Positions 15,222 through 21,636 of a DNA stretch of 22,511 nucleotides are shown piece after piece. Within the stretch, counting starts at the first letter, position 1. The number at the start of each line of letters is the position of its first letter. Both the position numbers and the translations under genes were made by a program. The DNA comes from JBKPRX01 sp046734795. Its GTDB lineage: Bacteria; Actinomycetota; Thermoleophilia; Gaiellales; Gaiellaceae. A model generated the notes under the pieces. It was not told the DNA's origin. It saw nothing but the letters and a program-made list of their open reading frames with translations, and did not search any database. Location: contig JBKPRX010000052.1 of assembly GCA_046734795.1 (NCBI GenBank), positions 1-22,511 of the forward strand, in the 5' to 3' direction.

Positions 15222-15237
15222 CTCTGGGGGCAGAGGC
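15220..15237. repeat. Second intercistronic stem-loop
   Basis: GCCTCTG (15220-15226) pairs with CAGAGGC (15231-15237) around GGGG. In the minus-strand transcript it comes first, just after the binding-protein stop, and shares two bases with the 14-bp stem, so the two hairpins can stack side by side with slight competition. Confidence 0.5.
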
Positions 15238-15245
15238 TTCCGCTC

Positions 15246-16310
15246 TTAGCCGAGTCCGAATGCCTTGTAGATGTCGTCGCGCTTGTTGACGGACACATTC
15301 GGATCGACCCGCGTGTACGCCTTCGGCAGCACGCTCAAGTTCCACACCGACACCGAACCGGGGTCGTCGTTCAAGAGGCCTTGACCGCGCGGCGTGAGCA
15401 GGAAGTAGAGGAAGAGCCGCGCCGCCGCCTTGTTCTTCGCCTTCGACGTCAGCGCGACGACCTGCTCCGGACCCGTCGTGAGTGACGGCACGAGGAAGTC
15501 GAGCGGTGCACCACGGTCGCGTGCCTGGCTGACGATCGACGGAACGTCCGGGACCGCGATCGCGCCCTCGCCGGCGGCGAGCGCGTTTGTGATCGGCGAG
15601 GAACCTGAGTAGAGCTGCGACTTCGCCTGCGCGCGGAGGCGCGTGATGAAGTTCAGCCCGTACTTGCGCTGGATCAGCCACCAAAGATCCGTGTACGCAG
15701 GTGAGGTCCGCGGATCGACGAGCAGGATCTTGTCCTTGTACTGAGGCTTGAGGAGATCGGGCCAGTCCTTCGGCGCGTCGCCGCGCGAGAGCAGCCGCGT
15801 GTTGATTGCGAAGTTGTTCGGCTGGAGCTGGATGATCGCCGAGCCCGTTCGCGTGCGGAACTTCGCGGGGTAGCCGCGCGGCCAACCGGGGATTCCGGCC
15901 TTCGACGGCGGAACGAGCATTCCGTTCCCGACGGCGTTTTGGAACCACGTCGAGTTCGAGATGATGATCATGTCCGCGGTCGGCGCGTTTGCGTTCGTCT
16001 CCGACGTGAGTCGGGCTTGCAGGTCGCCGCTCGTGAAGCGGATCCACTTCGCGTTGACGCCGTAACGCTTCGAGAAGTCGTCGACGACACGGCGCACCGC
16101 GGGGTCGGGCGGCACCGTGTAGAAGGTCAGCGAGCCTTCCGCCTTCGCGGCCGCGATCAGCGCCTTGAGCGCGGGGCCCGGGTGGAGGATGGTCGATCGT
16201 ACGACGGGCTTCGTCTTCGCGGACGAGCCCATGCCTGCGCTCGCGACAGCGGCCGCAACGACGCCGACGACGAGCACGAAGAGCCAGAATCGAACACGGG
16301 GGAAACGCAT
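15246..16310 (-). CDS. ABC transporter substrate-binding protein (Fbp/Pot family, extracellular)
   Basis: A 354-residue secreted solute-binding protein. ATG 16310 is chosen over a longer frame to 16340 because AGGAGG (16315-16320) precedes it by four bases and it opens directly into a signal peptide: MRFPRVRF, hydrophobic residues 8-24, cleavage after ASA near 25, no lipobox Cys. The mature domain has GSLTFYTVPPDPAVRRVVDDF-type opening (LTFYTVPPDPAV), ADMIIISNSTWF, and KNKAAARLFLYFLLTPRGQ near the end, as in family 1 extracellular binding proteins. The paired tyrosines that bind iron in FbpA are not seen, so an organic ligand is more likely than ferric iron. It leads an operon with the fused permease, ATPase and two P450s. 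Confidence 0.88.
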   Translation of the reverse strand: MRFPRVRFWLFVLVVGVVAAAVASAGMGSSAKTKPVVRSTILHPGPALKALIAAAKAEGSLTFYTVPPDPAVRRVVDDFSKRYGVNAKWIRFTSGDLQARLTSETNANAPTADMIIISNSTWFQNAVGNGMLVPPSKAGIPGWPRGYPAKFRTRTGSAIIQLQPNNFAINTRLLSRGDAPKDWPDLLKPQYKDKILLVDPRTSPAYTDLWWLIQRKYGLNFITRLRAQAKSQLYSGSSPITNALAAGEGAIAVPDVPSIVSQARDRGAPLDFLVPSLTTGPEQVVALTSKAKNKAAARLFLYFLLTPRGQGLLNDDPGSVSVWNLSVLPKAYTRVDPNVSVNKRDDIYKAFGLG

Positions 16311-16356
16311 CGAGCCTCCTTGCAGGACGTCGCGCCGCAAGCGCGCGCACGAGCTT

Positions 16357-16377
16357 GAATTTGGAATCTATAAGTTC
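16357..16377. promoter_or_regulatory. Candidate promoter/operator ahead of the binding-protein operon
   Basis: The 111-bp gap between the GntR stop (16422) and the binding-protein start (16310) holds one AT-rich patch. It is an imperfect palindrome, GAAnTT at 16357-16362 and AAnTTC at 16372-16377, and contains TAGATT (minus, 16370-16365), a TANNNT -10 candidate. GntR/FCD regulators bind such palindromes, and the regulator gene lies immediately upstream. Weak but plausible; no other site in the gap stands out. Confidence 0.35.
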
Positions 16378-16421
16378 TCTCGCGGCGGTACTTTTGCGGG
16401 TATCGGGCCGACGGTCAAGTC

Positions 16422-17213
16422 CTACCGGCGGCTCGGCGCGACGTCGAGAGTCGCGAGGCCGCTCAGGATCAGGTCGTCCTGTCCCTGCGCCAGCTCGAAA
16501 CGCTTCACGAGCCGCTCGAATGCGTCGGTGCCGAGCCGCGAGGCGACCGGCCACGCGAGGTGCGCGGAGAGCAGAGCGGCTGCAGCGTCCAGGGCGCGCT
16601 CGGTCGCGAGCTCGTAGAGCCGCCGGTGGTCGGCGAACGATCGGGCCATCCCGCCGGGGCGCGACGGCGACGCGAGGAGGCGAAAGCGAAGCGCTTGTGT
16701 CGCGAGCTGCGAGGTCGACCGCAGGAGCAGCTCCGAGCCGCAGCCGGCGAGGAGCGCGCGATGGAACTCCGTGTGCGCGGGCTCGAGGTCGAGCGGCGTC
16801 CGCGGCTTGCTCGAGTGCGCGCGCTTCAAGTCACCCCAGACCTCGTCGAGCTGCGCCTGCCATTCGTCGTCGCCGTTTGCGAGTGACAGTCGAAGCGCAT
16901 GCGGCTCGAGGATGAGCCGCAGCTCGTAGATGTCGAACATCTCGTCCTCGGAGAGGTCGGCGACACGTGCGCCGCGCTGCGGATCGAGCACGATGAGACC
17001 CTCGCCCGCGAGCGTGCGGAGCGCTTCGCGGAGCGGCGTCGAGCTGACGTCCCACTGTTGCGCGAGCTCTTCGACCCGCACGCGTGAGCCCGGCTGCAGC
17101 TCGCCGGTGACGATGGCTTCGCGCAGGCGTTGCTCCGCCCACTGCGCGCGCGTGCGCGGCTCGGAGAAGACGTCATTTGCCCGGGTCGCCATCGTCTGTC
17201 GATTATCTCGCAC
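16422..17213 (-). CDS. GntR family transcriptional regulator, FCD domain
   Basis: A DNA-binding repressor or activator, up to 263 residues. The winged helix spans about 22-85 (RLREAIVTGELQPGSRV, STPLREALRTLAGEGL), followed by an all-helical FCD ligand domain from about 90. Three metal-binding His of FCD domains are seen (H151 in TEFHRAL, H196 in ADHRRLY, H218 in SAHLA); the usual Asp is replaced by H147. FCD regulators typically sense organic acids. The start is uncertain: GTG 17213 lies three bases after the CoA-transferase stop, ATG 17192 is internal; neither has a clear ribosome site. Last gene of the dehydratase operon, likely controlling it and/or the importer operon downstream. Confidence 0.9.
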   Translation of the reverse strand: MRDNRQTMATRANDVFSEPRTRAQWAEQRLREAIVTGELQPGSRVRVEELAQQWDVSSTPLREALRTLAGEGLIVLDPQRGARVADLSEDEMFDIYELRLILEPHALRLSLANGDDEWQAQLDEVWGDLKRAHSSKPRTPLDLEPAHTEFHRALLAGCGSELLLRSTSQLATQALRFRLLASPSRPGGMARSFADHRRLYELATERALDAAAALLSAHLAWPVASRLGTDAFERLVKRFELAQGQDDLILSGLATLDVAPSRR

Positions 17214-17216
17214 GGC

Positions 17217-18446
17217 TCAGATCACGCCTCGTTCGGTGAGCTGGGCGATGCGCTCGAGGCTGTAGCCGGCGAGCTCCGCGTAGACGCTTTCGTTGTGCTG
17301 GCCGAGGATCGGCGGCTCGCCGAACGTGCGCTCGCTCGCGGAGAACACGATCGGGACGCCGGGGCCGTACGCGCCCTCGACGAGCCCGTGCTCCGGGTGC
17401 GAGAGCTGGAGCGTCTCCTCGCGCGCGACGAGCCTCGGGTCGCGCACAGCGTCTTTCGGCTCGCGCACTTCGCCGACCGCGACGTTTGCGGCCTTGAGCG
17501 TCGAGACGACTTCGGCTGCGGTTCGTTCGCACGTCCAAGCCTCGAGCTCGCGGTCGAGCTCGCGGAAGTTCGAGACGCGCGCCTGGTGGGTCGCGAACCG
17601 CTCGTCGGTCGTGAGGTGAGGCCGGCCGATCGCGGTGCAAAGGCGCTCGAACGCGTCGTCGAGCGGCGCGCAGATCGCCGCCCAGCCGTCGCTCGTGCGG
17701 AAGATCCCGAACGGCGCTAGGCGTTGGACGCTGTTGCCGGTTCGCGTGGGAATACCGGCGCTCTCGACGGCTTCCCACGCCTCTGACGCGACGAGCGAGG
17801 TCAGCACGCCGAGCATCGAGACGTCGACGAACTGCCCTTCGCCGGTCGTCTCGCGCTGCCGCAGCGCCGACAGGATCCCGATCACGCCGAAGAGCGGCGC
17901 GGTCAAGTCTGCGATCGGCATCCCGATCTTGACCGGAGGGTCTTCGGGCTCGCCCGAGACGAGCATGATCCCGCTCAGGCCCTGGATGATCGAGTCGTAC
18001 GCCTTGTCCTCGCCCGGCGAACCCACTGCGCCGAAGCCGCTGATCGCGCAGTAGACGATGCGCGGGTTCGCCGCGCGCGCCGCCTCGTAGCCGACGCCGA
18101 GGCGGTCCGCAGTGCCACGGCTGAAGTTCTCGACGACGACGTCGGCATTGCGAACGAGATCCGCGAACACACGCGGCGCTTCCTCGTGCTTCAGGTCGAG
18201 CGTGACGCTCTCCTTGCCGCGCCCACGGCTGAGGAACGGGAGCGAGACGCTGTCGCCGGTGTCGCGCGCCATGCTGACGCCGTCACTGCCCACGTATGGA
18301 GCATGGAGCCGCACCGGGTCGCCGCCGCGCGGGTTCTCGACCTTGATCACGCGCGCGCCGAGGCCGGCGAGGAGAAATGTCGCGTACGGCCCAGCGAGCG
18401 CGGCGGTCAGATCGACCACGACCACGCCTTCGAGCGGCTTCGTCAT
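17217..18446 (-). CDS. Family III CoA-transferase (CaiB/BaiF)
   Basis: A 409-residue family III CoA-transferase. LEGVVVVDLTAALAGPYAT, ARVIKVENPRGGDPVR, LDLKHEEAPRVF and ADVVVENFSRGTADRLG mark the fold; the catalytic Asp is D151 in EDKAYDSIIQGLSG. ATG 18446 overlaps the preceding dehydratase-family stop (ATGA), so it is translationally coupled to it. In phenyllactate and 2-hydroxyglutarate-type fermentations a CoA-transferase supplies the 2-hydroxyacyl-CoA to the dehydratase, which is the inferred role here. A longer open frame runs upstream to 19082 but is a shadow of the dehydratase gene. Confidence 0.93.
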   Translation of the reverse strand: MTKPLEGVVVVDLTAALAGPYATFLLAGLGARVIKVENPRGGDPVRLHAPYVGSDGVSMARDTGDSVSLPFLSRGRGKESVTLDLKHEEAPRVFADLVRNADVVVENFSRGTADRLGVGYEAARAANPRIVYCAISGFGAVGSPGEDKAYDSIIQGLSGIMLVSGEPEDPPVKIGMPIADLTAPLFGVIGILSALRQRETTGEGQFVDVSMLGVLTSLVASEAWEAVESAGIPTRTGNSVQRLAPFGIFRTSDGWAAICAPLDDAFERLCTAIGRPHLTTDERFATHQARVSNFRELDRELEAWTCERTAAEVVSTLKAANVAVGEVREPKDAVRDPRLVAREETLQLSHPEHGLVEGAYGPGVPIVFSASERTFGEPPILGQHNESVYAELAGYSLERIAQLTERGVI

Positions 18447-19717
18447 CGCGCCTCGACCTTCGGGAGCACGCGCGACTCGAGCCAGGCCTCGACCTGCTGC
18501 GTCACTGCGCTTTCGTCCCAGGCACGCGCGTCGACGTTGTGCGCGTTGATCTCGCAAACGGGGACGCCGGCTTCTTCGAGCGCGCGCGTGATGAACGCGC
18601 TGCCGCGCAGCGCGTCGCCGACGAGATGCACGACTCCGTCGATGCGGTTGTGCAGCGCTTCCTTCGCGTACCACTCGGACGACCACGGCGGCATGTTGAT
18701 CAGCTCGTTGAATGCAGCGAACCGTGCCGCGAGCGTTCGCAACGGGTCGCCGTGGTCGTAGCGGAGATACGCGTCGGCCGCGACGGCGAGGTACATCGAC
18801 CACACGAAGACCGCGTCGTAGCGCTCCTGGAAGTGCTGGTAGAAGCCCATGTTGAACCAGAGCCCGCGGCCGACCCACATCAGCCGCACGCGCTCGCGTG
18901 GCCACGCCGCCTCGCCCTCCGCGACCTTGGCGGCGACGACGTCGTGGAAGCGCCGCGCGGACTCGACTGCGAACTCGGTGCCGCGGTGCCACTGCGGCAG
19001 CATGACCGTGGGAATGCCGTCGGCGACCGAGATCGGCGCGGGTGACGTGGTCGCGATCAAGTCGCGCGTGCGGCGATTCCATTCCGCCTGTTCGTTCGCG
19101 AGCTCCATCACGCGCGCGAACCGTTGCTCCTCGAATGTGCGGCCCGTCTTACGCTCGATCAACGCAATGAGTCCTTTGAGCTCTGCAACCATCAGGTCGA
19201 GGCGCTTCGTCCCGATGACGCTCTCCCAGTCGTCGTGGATGTGCTCGAACCAGCGCGGCTCGACGTCGTTCCCGATCGTCATCTCGAGCGGATAGAAGGT
19301 CGCGCCGTACTCGCGCGCCCAGAGCTCGAAGATCTTCCGCTGCCCGTCGCCGACGAGATGCGCGACTGCGAACTTCGGCCGCGGCAAACCGCCCCACGGC
19401 GCCTCGGCCGGATCTTTCTCCCAAGACGACGCGAGCGCGAGCGCGCTGTATTGCTCGCTGTCGTCGGGATAGCCGCGCGCGCGGAGGAGCGCGAGATACG
19501 GAGCCGACTTCTGCTTCGCCGCACAGACGGACGCCCACCACTGGTTCACGACGTAGGGGATGTCGAACGCGCGAAAGAGCTCGTGCGGACCGTCTGCGTT
19601 GATGACAGCGATCGGCTCGCCGGCGGCCGCGCGCTCGCGGACTTCGGCGAACCACGCGCGCTGGTGATCCGCCAGCTCGCGCGCCAGTTCGAGTGAACGA
19701 ACGGCTCGTGCCGTCAC
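18443..19717 (-). CDS. 2-hydroxyacyl-CoA dehydratase / benzoyl-CoA reductase family subunit lacking cluster cysteines
   Basis: A 424-residue member of the HgdA/HgdB/BcrC/BzdO family, whose known members bind a [4Fe-4S] cluster through three Cys and dehydrate 2-hydroxyacyl-CoA or reduce benzoyl-CoA. Family landmarks are HELFRAFDIPYVVNQWWAS, AAKQKSAPYLALLRARGY, the long IERKTGRTFEEQRFARVMELANE helix, WVGRGLWFNMGFYQHF and IDGVVHLVGDALRGSAF. The three Cys positions read E88 (GYPDDSEQYS), a Gly/Asp in HLVGDGQ, and Ala or nearby in GDALRGS; only two Cys occur in the protein (C65 and one near the C-terminus in VPVCEINAHN). GTG 19717 overlaps the partner stop (GTGA). Family firm; activity uncertain. 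Confidence 0.85.
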   Translation of the reverse strand: MTARAVRSLELARELADHQRAWFAEVRERAAAGEPIAVINADGPHELFRAFDIPYVVNQWWASVCAAKQKSAPYLALLRARGYPDDSEQYSALALASSWEKDPAEAPWGGLPRPKFAVAHLVGDGQRKIFELWAREYGATFYPLEMTIGNDVEPRWFEHIHDDWESVIGTKRLDLMVAELKGLIALIERKTGRTFEEQRFARVMELANEQAEWNRRTRDLIATTSPAPISVADGIPTVMLPQWHRGTEFAVESARRFHDVVAAKVAEGEAAWPRERVRLMWVGRGLWFNMGFYQHFQERYDAVFVWSMYLAVAADAYLRYDHGDPLRTLAARFAAFNELINMPPWSSEWYAKEALHNRIDGVVHLVGDALRGSAFITRALEEAGVPVCEINAHNVDARAWDESAVTQQVEAWLESRVLPKVEAR

Positions 19718-20841
19718 GCGACGACCTTTCCGGCGAGGAGCGCGTCGATCCGCTCAACCGCCTCGTCGGTGAGCGCTCCGTACGGCTGGTCCTCGAGGAT
19801 CAGCGTTGGGATCGAGCTCGCTTCGAACGCATCGCGCTGGTCCGGCGCATCCCACGCGGGCCCCTCGTCGCCGGCGCGGAGGTAGACGACGGCCGCGTGG
19901 GCGCGTGCAGCGGCTGCCGCGGCGGCGGCCGTGGCTGCGCGCGAGCTCGCGGAGGACTTCGCCACCGGTGTTCGCTCCGACTGGTAGTGCGCGACCAACG
20001 CCGCCAGCGGCTCCTCGCTCTCGTCGACGGGGAGGAACGCCGGCGCACCGGCGTCGTGATCCTCCGCAACCACGACGGCGCCACGGGCTTCGATCAGCTC
20101 GTACGCGGCGGGCTCCTGATGTGCGGTGCCCGTGAGGAAGAGCCGCGCCCCGTCGTGCTCGGCGAGCTCGTGCTCGTGCTGGAGCACGCGCTGCACGAGC
20201 TCGGCGTGCTCGCGCGGTGGCAAGAACCAGCCGGCCGTCGTGAGTCGGACGAGATCGGCGCCCCGCAGACGCGGCGTGTCGGCGCGGCGAAGTTCGTGCG
20301 CTTCACGCAGCAGTAGTCGCGACTCGTTGCAGAGCGCGATCGCTTCGCGGATGTCCTCCGCTTCGATCGCGCGACCGCACCACTCGCCGAGCGCCACGCG
20401 AAGGTCGTCGGCGAGCGCGAGGTTGTAATCCGTGCTCGTGGCCGTCGGCAGGTGCACGAGGTCGAAGATGCGCGGCCTCGGGCACGGCACGTCGTGCCCG
20501 AGCCGAACGAGCTCACGGAGGTAGTAGAAGACGCGAAGCGACGCCTCGCAGTCGTTCGAGACGACGAGCGCGTCGACATACGAGTAGGTCCCCCCGAGCA
20601 GGCGTTCGAGCATCGAACGCGCGAGAGGGTCGAGATGCGGCTCGCACCAACGGTCCGCGAGCGGCGTCGGCCTGCCCGGCTCCCCGGTCACGCGCACGGC
20701 GAGCGCGCCCGCAGCGACGACGAGCTCCGTCGGCACGTCGGCGCCGATCACGCCGACGACGAAGCCGCCCTCTTCGCGCCAGCGTCTCGCGCGTGCGTGC
20801 GGCTCCTCGACGATGCGCTCGAGCTCGGCCAGAGGGGTCAC
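19714..20841 (-). CDS. 2-hydroxyacyl-CoA dehydratase / benzoyl-CoA reductase family subunit (second)
   Basis: A 375-residue partner of the preceding family member. It keeps family features: ADVPTELVVAAGALAVRV, ADRWCEPHLDPLARSML with C66, YSYVDALVVSNDCEASLRVFYYLREL (VVSNDCEASLR) with C98, and the CNESRLLLREAHELRR helix. These two Cys match the first and second cluster ligands; the third is expected near residues 323-328, where the sequence is LRAGDEGPAWD with no Cys. A poly-alanine stretch at about 303-317 precedes that site and is not typical of the family. GTG 20841 has no Shine-Dalgarno but a -10-like element just upstream, suggesting a leaderless start. The activator ATPase normally needed by this family is absent from the window. 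Confidence 0.82.
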   Translation of the reverse strand: MTPLAELERIVEEPHARARRWREEGGFVVGVIGADVPTELVVAAGALAVRVTGEPGRPTPLADRWCEPHLDPLARSMLERLLGGTYSYVDALVVSNDCEASLRVFYYLRELVRLGHDVPCPRPRIFDLVHLPTATSTDYNLALADDLRVALGEWCGRAIEAEDIREAIALCNESRLLLREAHELRRADTPRLRGADLVRLTTAGWFLPPREHAELVQRVLQHEHELAEHDGARLFLTGTAHQEPAAYELIEARGAVVVAEDHDAGAPAFLPVDESEEPLAALVAHYQSERTPVAKSSASSRAATAAAAAAAARAHAAVVYLRAGDEGPAWDAPDQRDAFEASSIPTLILEDQPYGALTDEAVERIDALLAGKVVA

Positions 20842-20851
20842 GACTCGGCCG

Positions 20852-20857
20852 ATCTTA
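20852..20857 (-). promoter_or_regulatory. Possible -10 element of the dehydratase operon
   Basis: The 24-bp gap between the cyclase stop (20866) and GTG 20841 is strikingly AT-rich. TAAGAT (minus, 20857-20852) fits TANNNT and ends ten bases before the GTG, implying a leader of only a few bases. No Shine-Dalgarno is present. The AT-rich stretch also contains the cyclase TAA. Confidence 0.4.
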
Positions 20858-20865
20858 TATTTTAT

Positions 20866-21636
20866 TTATCCCCGGATCAGCGCGACGACGCGCGCAGGTG
20901 CCGCGCTCGCCCCAACGATCCGAAGCGGGAAGCACGCGACGTCGAAGCCGGTCGTGGGGATCGCATCGAGTCCGAACAGACGCTCGATCTGGCAGTAGGG
21001 AAGGTCCGCTTGATGCGCGGCCCAGAAGATCCCGGGCTCGTCGCGCTCGCGCGCCTCTTCGGCCTGGAGGTGAAGCGGCCGGTCCCAGCCCCACGCATCG
21101 ATCCCCATCACGCGCACGCCGCGGTCGAAGAGCCAGTGCGTCGACGCCGCACTCACGCCCGGCCCGCGCGCGATGTAGTCGGGCTCGCCGTAGAACGCGT
21201 CGCGACCGGTCCGCATGAGGACGATGTCGCCCGCCGCTAGCTCGTGACCGGCCCGCTCGAGTGCAGGCTCGAGCTCGTCGACGTCGACGGCGTCCCCGTC
21301 GTCCTTGGCGGTGAAGTCGAGTACGACGCCGGCTCCGTAGAACCATTCGAGCGGCAGCTCGTCGATCGTTTGCGCGCGCTCGCCGCGGATCGTCGAGTTG
21401 TAGTGCCACGGCGCGTCGACGTGTGTCGTCCCATGCGTGCTGAGGTGCGTGATCGTCTCGACGGCCCAGCCCTCGCCGTTTCGGAGCAACCGTGCCGGAA
21501 CGCCGAACAAGTTCTCGATCGCGTCCGCTCCCGCGTCATGTGCCTCGTACTCGATGCCGGTGCGCAGCAGCGGCAACGCGTCGGGCTCGCTCGGGACGAT
21601 CGGCGCGCTGAGATCGACGACGCGAACTGAGCTCAT
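20866..21636 (-). CDS. Cyclase family / kynurenine formamidase-like metal hydrolase
   Basis: A 256-residue protein of the cyclase (PF04199-type) family, metal-dependent hydrolases that include kynurenine formamidase and isatin hydrolase. The signature H-x-G-T-x-H-x-D-x-P-x-H appears as HGTTHVDAPWH at residues 68-78, with the second half GDIVLMRTGRDAFYGEPDYIARGPGVS (GDIVLMRTG; GPGVS) and MGIDAWGWD. The ATG at 21636 overlaps the dehydrogenase stop by ATGA. No Trp-pathway genes are nearby, so a kynurenine role is unsupported; hydrolysis of an amide, lactone or ring-carbonyl of the pathway's substrate is more likely. Transcribed toward the dehydratase operon, which begins 24 bp after its stop. 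Confidence 0.88.
   Translation of the reverse strand: MSSVRVVDLSAPIVPSEPDALPLLRTGIEYEAHDAGADAIENLFGVPARLLRNGEGWAVETITHLSTHGTTHVDAPWHYNSTIRGERAQTIDELPLEWFYGAGVVLDFTAKDDGDAVDVDELEPALERAGHELAAGDIVLMRTGRDAFYGEPDYIARGPGVSAASTHWLFDRGVRVMGIDAWGWDRPLHLQAEEARERDEPGIFWAAHQADLPYCQIERLFGLDAIPTTGFDVACFPLRIVGASAAPARVVALIRG

Noticed and set aside
15246..16310. Ferric iron-binding protein (FbpA)
   Set aside because: The neighbouring permease and ATPase resemble Fbp components, but the paired iron-binding tyrosines are not seen and there are no iron genes nearby.
16328..16356. GC-rich repeats of CGCG type in the binding-protein leader as a regulatory hairpin
   Set aside because: They are short and imperfect, and similar CGCG runs occur throughout the window by composition.
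17217..19082. N-terminally extended CoA-transferase of 621 residues
   Set aside because: The extension is a shadow of the dehydratase-family gene; ATG 18446 gives the standard N-terminus and an ATGA overlap.
20866..21636. Kynurenine formamidase of tryptophan breakdown
   Set aside because: Only the broad cyclase-family motif is shared; no tryptophan dioxygenase or kynureninase gene is present.
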